NCBI GenBank assembly: GCA_023458375.1
Contig: JAEWZT010000002.1
Span: 186,001-250,000 of the forward strand
DNA from: Bacillota bacterium
GTDB lineage: Bacteria; Bacillota; Clostridia; Christensenellales; CAG-314
Direction: 5' to 3'
Length of the DNA: 64,000 nucleotides
Shown: positions 1 through 9,000 of the stretch, piece by piece
Numbering within the stretch: the stretch's first letter is position 1
How the letters are laid out: each line of letters starts with the position of its first letter
Position numbers and translations under genes: made by a program
The notes under the pieces: model-generated
What the model was told of the DNA's origin: nothing
What the model saw: the letters and a program-made list of their open reading frames with translations, nothing else
Database searches by the model: none

Positions 1-164
1 AAAAAATTATTCCGCAGTTAAGAAAAGGGCTTTGCGCCGTTATTTATACGCAGGTTAGCGACGTGGAGGACGAAATAAACGGGCTTATAACTTACGACAG
101 GCAGGTATTAAAGGTTGAGCAAGAAACGTTAAAGCGCATCAACGCGCAGTTAAAATATGATTAA
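1..164 (+). CDS. Glycoside hydrolase family 2 protein, C-terminal end (partial)
   Basis: The open frame runs in from the left edge (first full codon at base 3) and stops at 162-164. The visible 53 residues contain AVIYTQVSDVEDEINGLITY, the typical end of the TIM-barrel domain of family 2 glycoside hydrolases (beta-galactosidase and beta-glucuronidase relatives), which usually read YTQ.sDVE.E.NGL.TYDR. The enzyme would hydrolyse a beta-linked sugar, but the substrate cannot be told from this fragment. The stop codon overlaps the tadA start by 8 bases, so the two are probably cotranscribed. The family call rests on a short but distinctive motif. Confidence 0.72.
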   Translation, partial: KIIPQLRKGLCAVIYTQVSDVEDEINGLITYDRQVLKVEQETLKRINAQLKYD

Positions 165-654
165 TTCCGCTGAGCGTTTTATGGTCCAGGCGCTGAAAGA
201 GGCGAAAAAGGCGCATGACGAGGGTGAAATACCCGTCGGCGCGGTAATCGTAAAGGAAGGCAAAATAATTGCCCGCGGACACAACAAAAGGGTAAAAAGC
301 GGCGACATTTTTTCCCATGCCGAAATGCTGGCGCTGAAAAAGGCTTCAAAAAAAATAGGCGACTGGCGGCTTAGCGACTGTGAAATGTTTGTAACGTTAG
401 AGCCTTGCGCCATGTGCTTAGGCGCGGCGATAAACGCCCGCATAAAAAAAATCTATTTCGGAGCGTATGACGAAAAGGGCGGTTGCTGCGGCAGCGTCGC
501 CGACCTTACAAAGCTAGCCATGCTTAACCATAAAACGGAGGCGGAAGGGGGAATAATGCAGGAGCAGTGTTCTCTTTTGCTCAAAGACTTTTTCGCAAAA
601 AGACGCCTAGAAAACAAGCGCGGTGAAGAGAAAACACAGGGCGGCAACTTATAA
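157..654 (+). CDS. tadA: tRNA-specific adenosine deaminase TadA
   Basis: TadA deaminates adenosine-34 to inosine in the anticodon of tRNA-Arg(ACG). It is a cytoplasmic zinc enzyme. The 165-residue product has the zinc and proton-shuttle motif HAE (about residue 53) and the second zinc motif PCAMC (about residue 87), with the N-terminal IPVGAVIV segment typical of TadA. The length fits the family, apart from a charged, lysine-rich tail of about 20 residues. The ATG overlaps the stop of the upstream glycoside hydrolase gene. In many Firmicutes tadA is followed by the SRP RNA and dnaX; here it is followed by convergent minus-strand genes, so that synteny is absent. Confidence 0.95.
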   Translation: MINSAERFMVQALKEAKKAHDEGEIPVGAVIVKEGKIIARGHNKRVKSGDIFSHAEMLALKKASKKIGDWRLSDCEMFVTLEPCAMCLGAAINARIKKIYFGAYDEKGGCCGSVADLTKLAMLNHKTEAEGGIMQEQCSLLLKDFFAKRRLENKRGEEKTQGGNL

Positions 655-860
655 GGCGGTTAATATACTTTTTCTTTTTAAGGCGCGTTATAAGCCGTCA
701 AAAGGCGACAATAAAACGCACCTTTTATATTTTCGCGCACTTATAAGGCAAGGGGCGAAAATTCAGGGCTACGGCGGCGGGCGCGCATACGTTCGTAAAC
801 GGGTAAAACCTTTCACGGCGCCGCGGCGGGGGCAAGAGACAATGCAAAACTAAATCAATT

Positions 861-1208
861 TCAATAAACGCTGTTTCCGCAGTGAATGTCAAAGGGCATA
901 ATAAGCAGCTTAAATATTTCTTTTGAATAATTGTCAAAAAACCATTTTATCGCTTTTCCGTAGTTTTCCTTATTGTCAAACTCCCAGTATGAAAAATACT
1001 TGACGCATTTTACAATCTTAGTCAACTCTCTGGGGGGCTGTCCTAGTTCAACTCCGTCTATTGTAAAAAAACGCTTGAAATATTTTAAGTCAAGGCAGCC
1101 GGTTTGCTGTCTTTGCGCTTTGTAAATATTTGTTACAAGGCTTTCAAACTCCGCTAATTTTTCGGGCTTGACTTGAAATAATTTAATCTCAGAAAAACTG
1201 TTTTCCAT
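861..1208 (-). CDS. Antibiotic biosynthesis monooxygenase (ABM)-like small protein
   Basis: A 115-residue protein that looks like a dimeric alpha/beta-barrel (ABM/ferredoxin-like) domain. The N-terminal strand EIKLFQVKPEKLAEFESLV, then QQTGCLDLKYFKR, then KYFSYWEFDNKENYGKAIKW match the pattern of this fold (strand, helix with 'F..lv', 'pGc...', 'yWeseea...'). Such domains occur as small quinol or haem monooxygenases and as proteins of unknown function. No catalytic residue can be assigned here. A ribosome binding site (AAGGGGTG) precedes the ATG, and a TATAGT box lies further upstream. It lies downstream of, and on the same strand as, the lipoprotein gene, but a terminator separates them. Confidence 0.5.
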   Translation of the reverse strand: MENSFSEIKLFQVKPEKLAEFESLVTNIYKAQRQQTGCLDLKYFKRFFTIDGVELGQPPRELTKIVKCVKYFSYWEFDNKENYGKAIKWFFDNYSKEIFKLLIMPFDIHCGNSVY

Positions 1209-1325
1209 TTTTTCACCCCTTCATTTTTTAATATCGCTTAATCTACTATAACATAACGGCGGAACGCTAAACAGTCTTTTTGATAAAAAAGAATGCATTT
1301 ATGCGCGCCCTCCAATTTAGCGGCA

Positions 1326-1362
1326 TAAAAAAACACCGACGCGCTTAAAAGCGGTATCGGTG
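1326..1362 (-). terminator. Rho-independent terminator of the lipoprotein gene
   Basis: Read on the minus strand, a hairpin CACCGATACCGCTT / AAGCGCGTCGGTG (1334-1362, one internal mismatch) is followed by a run of T (1326-1333). It lies 36 bases after the stop codon of the lipoprotein gene at 1398 and separates it from the ABM-like gene downstream. Confidence 0.85.
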
Positions 1363-1397
1363 CTTATTTTTAAGCTCAAAGCGTTAAGATTTTTGTA

Positions 1398-2459
1398 TTA
1401 GCTTTCGGTGGGTTCAACCAAAGCTTCTGCGGGAATATATTCTTTTTGCAAGGTAAAGAGCAGCCAATCTTGCTGAATAAGCAAGGGTATATAGGTGTTT
1501 CTGCTCGCAGACAAGTCTATCGTCCTCTTTTGCTGTGTATCAACCGCCATTGAAAACTGCGTGCCCATTTGCGTAGTCATATAAATTGACGCTTTATACG
1601 CAACAAGGTCGCCCACTTCAATTGTGTTGTTGCTGTATCCGCCCAAACTAAAAGACACCGTACTTTTTGCAAGCAGAGGTTCAATTATGTTGTAGGACAC
1701 GCCGCTTACTACCTGCGAGCTTTCATAAAGGCGGGGCGCAAGGAAAAACAAATTATTGTCGTAAGAAGGCATAGCGTCGGTATTGGTAAACTTAAAGCGG
1801 TTCTCTTGGTTGTTTGAAGCGTCAATATTGTCTGTAAAGGTATATTCGCAGTAGTAACTGCTCTTTTCCGTTACATAATTGCAATTGATTGTATAGTCGT
1901 TTACTTCCTGCGCGCTTTTGCCCACATAAACGCTTTTAACGCTTCTTTGGCTGCTTACTGGTTTTAACGTGCTGGGGTAAAACGCCGTTTTTGAAGTTAC
2001 CGTAGTTTTAACCGTTATTGTCGTTTCCGTTTTTGCAATTATCCTGTCGGAAAAGGAGGCGTCAAGTTTTTGTAAAAAATCTTCCTTTAAATCGGAAGTT
2101 TTATAAGTGATATACGCTTCAAGTTTTTCGGTATAAATATTGATTAAAGAGTTTTCCTCATCCTGCTTAATATTTACCGTATACACGCCCGTTATATTAA
2201 AAGGTTCGGACTCGTCCTTAATTTTAAGGGTGTTGTATATTCCCAAACGGTATTCCGCCCTGTCGTAGTCGGAAGAGGAAACTTTTGAGGGCGCGATGGA
2301 ATTATACTCGTTTATTTTGGATATATCGTATACAAGCGTCTGCCCTTCCTCGGCGTCCCAGCGGTAGATACGCGTGGGAGTTGCGTTAGTGCAGGCGGCG
2401 AAAGACACGCTAAGCAGCATAACAAGAGCGGTAACTAAAAATACTAGCTTTTTTTTCAT
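1398..2459 (-). CDS. Predicted lipoprotein of unknown function
   Basis: The 353-residue product begins MKKKLVFLVTALVMLLS followed by FAAC, a type II signal peptide with the lipobox cysteine at about residue 23, so it should be anchored to the outer face of the membrane. The mature part is rich in Ser, Thr, Tyr and Asn and alternates hydrophobic and polar residues in a beta-rich pattern. I do not recognise a family. It has its own promoter, a ribosome binding site (AAAGAGGT) 9 bases before the ATG and a strong terminator, so it is a single-gene unit. No enzymatic motif is visible. Confidence 0.8.
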   Translation of the reverse strand: MKKKLVFLVTALVMLLSVSFAACTNATPTRIYRWDAEEGQTLVYDISKINEYNSIAPSKVSSSDYDRAEYRLGIYNTLKIKDESEPFNITGVYTVNIKQDEENSLINIYTEKLEAYITYKTSDLKEDFLQKLDASFSDRIIAKTETTITVKTTVTSKTAFYPSTLKPVSSQRSVKSVYVGKSAQEVNDYTINCNYVTEKSSYYCEYTFTDNIDASNNQENRFKFTNTDAMPSYDNNLFFLAPRLYESSQVVSGVSYNIIEPLLAKSTVSFSLGGYSNNTIEVGDLVAYKASIYMTTQMGTQFSMAVDTQQKRTIDLSASRNTYIPLLIQQDWLLFTLQKEYIPAEALVEPTES

Positions 2460-2805
2460 TTAATTTATACCTCTTTACAATGCCGTTATTATACCATTGT
2501 TTGTTTAAAAACTCAAACCTTTGATATAATTTCCCCCCGTTTCAAAACGAACTTTCGGCAAAATTTCACGCGCGGCGTTTCTTTTTTGTATGTATTTGTA
2601 TCTTTAAGGCTTTATAACACAGTTAAGCGCTAATTTTTGCTTGAATGCCCCGCCGCCTTTATTATTTCCCCGCCCTTGTTTTCATCAACCGTTATCTTTT
2701 TGTTTTATTTTTTTGTCCTTGGTTCATTATGGCAGCATTTTTGAGGGGCAGCTTTGCCGCGGACAAAGTTTTTGCTCGCGTTAATTTTTGCAGCCAAATA
2801 TTTCC
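2460..2805. other. Divergent intergenic region between lipoprotein gene and addB
   Basis: About 380 bases separate the divergent starts. It holds the lipoprotein promoter on the minus strand and, at its right end, the addB promoter. The middle (about 2520-2800) is T-rich, with no credible reading frame, RNA gene or repeat that I can see. Confidence 0.6.
2488..2516 (-). promoter_or_regulatory. Promoter of the lipoprotein gene
   Basis: On the minus strand TTGAGT, a 17-base spacer and TATAAT precede the lipoprotein start by about 28 bases. The spacer ends in TGG, which also gives an extended -10. Unlike the addB promoter in the same intergenic region, it leaves room for an untranslated leader carrying a ribosome binding site. 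Confidence 0.75.
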
Positions 2806-2834
2806 TTGAAAATAACGCCCCTATAAAGTATAAT
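2806..2834 (+). promoter_or_regulatory. addB promoter placing the transcription start on the ATG
   Basis: TTGAAA (2806-2811), a 17-base spacer and TATAAT (2829-2834). Only six bases (TAAAAT) separate the -10 box from the ATG at 2841. For a sigma-A promoter the transcript is therefore expected to begin at or next to the A of the start codon, giving a leaderless mRNA. No Shine-Dalgarno sequence is present. The same 15-base string from -10 to ATG occurs before recF. Confidence 0.8.
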
Positions 2835-2840
2835 TAAAAT

Positions 2841-5800
2841 ATGCTCAATATTTACGCTTCAAATACCTATAAAAACGCGGCAAGCTACATAGCGGAGCAG
2901 CTTAATAAAGCCAACCCCGCCCGGTTAGAGGTAAGGCATATCGTAATTGTGCCCGACAGGGCGAGCCTTTCGGCAGAAGAGCTTATTTTAAATTCCCTTA
3001 AAGCAAAGGGAAGCTTTAATACCGAAGTGCTGACTTTAAGGCGCTACGCCAACAAGCTTTTGCCAAAGCTTAATTATTTGTCTAAGCAGTCCGCCGTAAT
3101 GGCGCTTATGTCGGTGGTAACGAGGCTTAAAAAAGATTTTTTATGCTTTAAAAAAGGCGTTGACAATTTAGGTTTTATTGAAAGCGTCTATGAAATAATT
3201 TGCAACTTAAAATATTCCTCCGTCGCGCCTAAACAGCTGCTTGAAAAAGAGTATCCAAAGGCTCTAAACGCGAAGATGCACGACATTGCCTTGATTTACC
3301 AAGAATACCAGCGGTTTTTGGAGGGGGGCTACGTTGATTCCGCCGCCAAGCTTGATTTGCTTATTAGCGCAATTGAAAAAGACCCTTTTGTGCCCAACAA
3401 TTGCTATTACTTTTTTGACTTTGAAAGCATGACCAAGCAAGAGCTCAGCATAATTTGCGCTTTGTTAAAACGCGGCGCAAAAGTTACCGCAGCCATTGCC
3501 TATTCGCAAAAGCCCTTTCACAAACATTTGTATTTAGAAGACGTTTACGAGGGGCTTTTATGGGCGGCAGAGCAGTCGGGCGCAGAGGTTGACATAAAAA
3601 AGGACTATTCTTACCCCGACGATTTTTCTTATCAAATAGGCGAGGGGCTTTGGACGTACAACAAGCTTGAAGCGCTGGAAACGGAAAAAGGGCGGTTAAG
3701 CTTTTACGCCCTTGCCGACAAAGAGCAGGAAGTGTGCGCCCTTGCAGACGACATTTGCCGCCACATAAGAAAAGGGGGCAAATACGGCGACTACCATTGC
3801 GTTACCTCTGACTTGAACAAATACTTAAACACATTTAACAGGATTTTTCCGCAATACGGCATTCCCTATTTTACGGGGGAAAAAAGCCGCCTGACCGACC
3901 ACCCTTTGGCGCAATTTTTGCTCGACTATTTTATAATGTTTAAAAATAACTTCAAGCGCGAGTATGTCTTTAACTTTGTTAAAAATTATTATTTTGAAGG
4001 GGGCGAAGAAGTTTTCGCCTTTGAAAACTACTGTTTAAAATATAACGCCTCTTATAATTTTTCCTCCTTTAAGCTGGGCAGGGAGGACAAAACCGTTGAC
4101 TATGCCGCCGCCGAAAACATAAGGCAAAAACTTAAATCGGTAATAGATTTAAGGGAAATCAAAAGCGTTGACAGGGGGGAAAACTACCTTGACGCCGCTT
4201 ACAATTTGATTGAAACCTGCTTTTTGGAAGAAAAAACCCAAAAGCTATACGAAGAATGCGTTGCAAAAGGAATGTTTAAGCACGCAAAATTGACTTCTCA
4301 GGCGGTTAAAAAAGTCAAGGAAACGCTTGAAGAATTTGCCGCCCTTTTATCAAAGGAAGTCTTTAAGTTGGAGGACTTTATTAAAATACTCAGCGCCGGC
4401 TTTATGGCGAAAAGCGTGTCGGTGCTTCCCCTTTCGCGCGACTGCGTAGTCATTACAAATATGGATAAAGCGCGCAACCATCAAATAAACAAGCTTGCCC
4501 TTTTGGGGGCGGCGCAGGGAGAGCTTCCCATTATTGAAAGGGACGTAAAACTGCTTTCCGACAAAAACTTGCAGTTACTTAAAGAAATAGGCATTGACCT
4601 TACGGGCAGCGTTTATATGCAAAACAAAAGAGAGCGTTTCAGTCTTTATCAATTGCTGCTTGACGCAAAAAGCCTTTTTGTGTCCTGTTCGCTTACCGCG
4701 GGGGACAAGGGCAGCCTGCCTTCCGACTTTTATCTTCAACTGTTAAAGCTTTTTAAATACAAAAATGGCGCGGCAGCGCCGCAAACATTTGCGGCGCAAG
4801 AGATTTTTACGCAAAAAAGAGGGGTGCTTAAAGCGGTAACGCTTAATTCCCGCGTAGAAAATAAAATGCTTATATATCAAAACGACTATTCATTGCTTAA
4901 AGAAAAATATAAAGGCGAAATTGAAAAATACTCTTTAAAGCCCTCCGAGTGTTATGTAAAAAACGGAAAAAAGCTGTTTTTTAAAAAAGAGGAAAGCTCA
5001 ATAAGCAAGACGGAATGTTTTTACAACTGTCCCATGCAGCATTTTTTCCGCTACGGCTTGGAACTTAAAGAGAGGGAAAAGGCGCAGCTTGACCCGCGCG
5101 TTTTCGGTTTGATTTTGCACGAGGTGCTTGACGCTTACGTAAAAAGGCTGGAAAAATCCCACAGCGAAAAAGAGGCGCAAAGCTTAATCGCAAATTGCTT
5201 TAACGAGGTAATGCAAAGGGACTATTATTTGTCCATCGCAACGGATGAGAGTCAAAAGACCACAATCCGCCTTTTAAAGGAAGAATGTATTATCCTTGCA
5301 AAAAGTATTAAAAAGCAGCTTGATTCAAGCGATTTTACCCCCCTTGCGACAGAGTGGCGTTTCGGCAGCGGGCACTATCCTTTTGCCATTGAAAGGCAGG
5401 GCAGGCAGCATAAGCTTACGGGCGTAATTGACAGAATTGACGCAGGCGGCGGCTATTTTTACTGCATTGACTACAAAAGCGGCAACGCCGACTTCGGCGA
5501 AAACAAGCTTTACGCCGGCAGAAAATTACAGCTTTTGCTTTACCTTGAAGCGGTAAAAAGGGCTACGGGGCTCATTCCCGCGGGGTTTTATTACCTGCCG
5601 CTAAAAGACGAGTTCTCAAAGGACAAAAAGCGCCGTTACTACGAGGGGCGCACTTTAAGCGATGAAAAAGTCGTGGGCAAAATTGACAAAAACTTCATTA
5701 CTTACGGCAAAAGTCAAATCATTAAAGTAAGCAAAGATAAAGGGGGCGCGCTCAAAGGGGACGTTTTAAGCAAAGAAGAGCTTGAAGGCGAAATCCGTTA

Positions 5801-6020
5801 CGCCCTTTTAAGCTTATGGAAAAGCGGAGAGCTTATGGAAAAAGGCTATATCAAAGCCTCACCCCTAAACGAGGGGGGCATGGGCGACGCCTGCACTTTC
5901 TGTCCTTTCGGCGACATTTGCAAAGAAAAGGACGTGCGGGGGGAAATTTCCCGCGCGCTAAGCAAAAAAGTTACGGCGCAGGATATTTTGGATACGGTAA
6001 ACGATTATGAAAAACGATAA
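2841..6020 (+). CDS. addB: AddB, helicase-exonuclease subunit with Fe-S cluster nuclease domain
   Basis: AddB is the second subunit of the AddAB helicase-nuclease that resects double-strand breaks for RecA loading. The 1059-residue protein ends in a RecB-type nuclease domain: GVIDRIDA followed by IDYKSG (about residues 860-880) holds the PD-(D/E)xK acidic and lysine residues. Four cysteines expected to hold the 4Fe-4S staple are visible, one in FYNCPMQHFFRYGL (about 730) and three in CTFCPFGDIC (about 1018-1027). The N-terminal VPDRASLSAEELIL fits the AddB pattern, but the upstream GxxxxGKT P-loop of Bacillus AddB is absent. It overlaps addA by 14 bases, so the two are translated together. 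Confidence 0.93.
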   Translation: MLNIYASNTYKNAASYIAEQLNKANPARLEVRHIVIVPDRASLSAEELILNSLKAKGSFNTEVLTLRRYANKLLPKLNYLSKQSAVMALMSVVTRLKKDFLCFKKGVDNLGFIESVYEIICNLKYSSVAPKQLLEKEYPKALNAKMHDIALIYQEYQRFLEGGYVDSAAKLDLLISAIEKDPFVPNNCYYFFDFESMTKQELSIICALLKRGAKVTAAIAYSQKPFHKHLYLEDVYEGLLWAAEQSGAEVDIKKDYSYPDDFSYQIGEGLWTYNKLEALETEKGRLSFYALADKEQEVCALADDICRHIRKGGKYGDYHCVTSDLNKYLNTFNRIFPQYGIPYFTGEKSRLTDHPLAQFLLDYFIMFKNNFKREYVFNFVKNYYFEGGEEVFAFENYCLKYNASYNFSSFKLGREDKTVDYAAAENIRQKLKSVIDLREIKSVDRGENYLDAAYNLIETCFLEEKTQKLYEECVAKGMFKHAKLTSQAVKKVKETLEEFAALLSKEVFKLEDFIKILSAGFMAKSVSVLPLSRDCVVITNMDKARNHQINKLALLGAAQGELPIIERDVKLLSDKNLQLLKEIGIDLTGSVYMQNKRERFSLYQLLLDAKSLFVSCSLTAGDKGSLPSDFYLQLLKLFKYKNGAAAPQTFAAQEIFTQKRGVLKAVTLNSRVENKMLIYQNDYSLLKEKYKGEIEKYSLKPSECYVKNGKKLFFKKEESSISKTECFYNCPMQHFFRYGLELKEREKAQLDPRVFGLILHEVLDAYVKRLEKSHSEKEAQSLIANCFNEVMQRDYYLSIATDESQKTTIRLLKEECIILAKSIKKQLDSSDFTPLATEWRFGSGHYPFAIERQGRQHKLTGVIDRIDAGGGYFYCIDYKSGNADFGENKLYAGRKLQLLLYLEAVKRATGLIPAGFYYLPLKDEFSKDKKRRYYEGRTLSDEKVVGKIDKNFITYGKSQIIKVSKDKGGALKGDVLSKEELEGEIRYALLSLWKSGELMEKGYIKASPLNEGGMGDACTFCPFGDICKEKDVRGEISRALSKKVTAQDILDTVNDYEKR

Positions 6021-9000
6021 TAACGCGCGCGAAACACGCTTTACTTTGCAGCAGCAAAGCGTCATAAACAGCCGCGGCAAAAACCTTTTGGTGTCGGCTT
6101 CGGCGGGCACGGGCAAAACCACCGTTATGATTGAGCGCATAGTTTCTTTAATTGAAGAAAAGACGCTTTCGGTGTCGGAAATTGCCGTTGTGACTTTTAC
6201 CGCTTTCGCCGCTTCGGAAATGAAGCAGCGGCTTGTTGCGGCGCTGTCAAAAAGGGGAAAAGACGACTATTTCAAAAAGCAGTGCGAACTGGTTGAAAGC
6301 GCCGCCATTTCCACCATACACAGTTTTTGCGCCGATATACTGAGAAATTATTTTTACGTCGCCGACGTTGACCCGTCTTTTTCCATAGCTGACGGCAGCG
6401 CGCAGCTTGCCTACGCCGACAAAGTTATGACCGACGTCTTTACCGATTGGGGCAAAAAGAACGACGAAAATTACATAAAACTTTACCGCGTCATCAATTC
6501 GCGGCGGGGGGACGGGAATTTAAGGGAGGAGCTAAGGCGGCTTTACGAGTTTTCGTGCTGTCTCCCCCATTTTGATCAATGGTATAAAGAAAGCAGAAAA
6601 AATTATTCATTTGAAGAGGGAAGCGGCTATATAGCTTATCTTGACGGGCAGTATACAGAGCAAATGAATTACTTTGCGGACGAAATTGAAAAAGCTTCCT
6701 ATAAAGCGTTTGAAACGGGCGCGAATGCCCTTGCGGATTTCCTTTCTTACTTTTCCTCCTGTTTTAAAGTTTCTAAAAGCGCGCCCTTTAAGGTAAAAAT
6801 GAAAAATCTTGCCGAGGAGGAAAAAATTGAGGCTTTTACGCAGTCATTAAAAAAATACGACGCCTCTTTTAAGGTTGACGAGGGCGGCTTTGAACAATTT
6901 ATTTGGCAATGCAAAGACCTTTTGGAAAGCGCGAGGGCTTGCCGCAACGACTGGAAAAAATTAAGCGATTTGGACGAACTTATTAAAAAGGCGCAAAGCG
7001 GCTTGCCGCTGCTTGACGTTTTAAAAGAACTGCTTGACGATTTTTCCAAGCGTTACTACGAATATAAGAAGGAGCGGGGGCTGCTGGATTTTTCCGACCT
7101 TGAACATTTAACCTTAAAAGTTTTGGAAAACGCGGAAGCGGCGGCGGAAATACGGGGGCGCTACAAGGCGTTGTTTGTGGACGAGTATCAAGACGTCAAC
7201 GGCGTGCAGGAAGAAATAATTAAAAAACTTTGCGGCGAGGGGGAAGATGGCGGGCAAGACAGTTGCGGCGCGGACGGCAAAGCCGCAAATTATGGGTTGA
7301 CGGGCGAAAGCGGGCAGGAACTTCGCGAAAACACAGAAAACGCCCGAGGGCAATCAGCCGCGGAATGCGACGGTAATCCCAGTGTAAAGGACGAAAACGC
7401 GGCGAAAGAGAGAAAAAATGACCAGAGCGCGCAAGCGCAAAATAATGAAAGCGGAACAAATGCCGAATTAAATGACGAAAAAGAGGCAAACTGCGCGGCG
7501 GCGGAGGGCGGAATAAAACCGCGCTGCCAATTGTTTTGCGTGGGCGACGTAAAGCAAAGCATATACGGTTTCAGGCAATGCGACCCCTCTATATTTGTCC
7601 GCCGTCAAAACGATTACAAAAACAAGGGCTTAGGCGAGGTAATTGAGCTTAGCCAAAACTTCCGTTCCGACGACAGAATTTTAAAGTGCGTCAACAGCCT
7701 GTTCAATTACTGCATGAGCGGCAATTTCGGGCAGGTTGACTACGCGCAAACGCCCCCTTTGGAAAGCAAAAAACTGCTTTTTTCCGCCGACCACCCCGTT
7801 AAGGTGTTCAGCTACGACAAATTGAAAGAGGAAAAAGAGGTTAAAGGCTTTTATGATATAGAAAAAGAGGCAAATCTATTTTTTCAAAGCGAAGAGGAGG
7901 GCGAGGAACAAGACGAAAGCGAAAGCGCGGGGCGCGAGGAAGCTTTTGCCGCAGTGCAATGCGTTAAAGAACTTGTGGGGACGGTTAAAGAGTTTGAAGA
8001 AGAGGGAAAAACCGTCAGGCGCGCCGTAAACTATTCCGACATTACAATTTTAAGCCGCGACATGAAAGAGGGCGCGCGTTCCATTTACCGTCTGCTTTTG
8101 GCAAACAATATCCCCGTTACGGCGTCATTTCAAGACGAGTATTCAAGCAAAGAAATCGCCGATCTCATAAACTTTTTGCGCGTGCTTGACAACCCCTATT
8201 GCGACATATATTTTTGCGGCGCATGCCTTTCGCCGCTGTTTAATTTTTCCGCAGAGGAGCTTGCGGAAATAGCCGTTGATTTTAGCAGCTGCTGGCGGCA
8301 GCGCTTTACCGACTATTTGGCGCAAGGGTGCGGCAAGTATTATGTAAAAATACAACAAACGCTTAGCTTTATTGAAAAATTCCGCGCGCTGTCAATGTTT
8401 TTTACGGTGGACGCCCTGCTTTCCCTTTTGATTGAGCAAAAAAATTACGAATTATATGTTTTGAGCATGCCCAACGGCGGGCTGCGCCTTTCGCGGCTAA
8501 GCGCTTTTTTAGAAGAATTAAAGGATAAGCCGCACGCCCAAAGCATAAGCAAGTTTTTGCAGTATTTTGACGGGCGCGCTTTGGCTGCGAAAAGCGGAGG
8601 CGCGGAACAAAAAGAGGGCGTTTTCCTTACGACGATACACAAAAGCAAGGGGCTGGAATTTCCAATTGTCATTTCGGCGGGGCTGGGCGCCAATTTTAAG
8701 ACGGACAAAAACAAGGTGCATTTTAACAAAGAGCTGGGCTTGGCGCTGGATTATTACGATTTTGACAATATGGAAAAAGAGGAAAGCCTGAGCGTTATAG
8801 CTCAAAAAGCCGCAAACAAAAAAAAGCAGGCGGAAGAGGAACTGCGCCTTTTATACGTTTTGACCACGCGGGCAATAAATTCCCTTACGCTGCTTGTGCC
8901 CGGCGGGCAAAAAACCCCGCCGCCCAATCAGGCGCGCAGCATTTCGCAGTGGATTGCCATGACGGACGGTTTGGGGCGGGGCATAACGCCTTTGGAGATA

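Noticed and set aside
654..860. Expected SRP RNA gene downstream of tadA
   Set aside because: The conserved core (GGTCAGGTCCGGAA-like apical loop) was not found.
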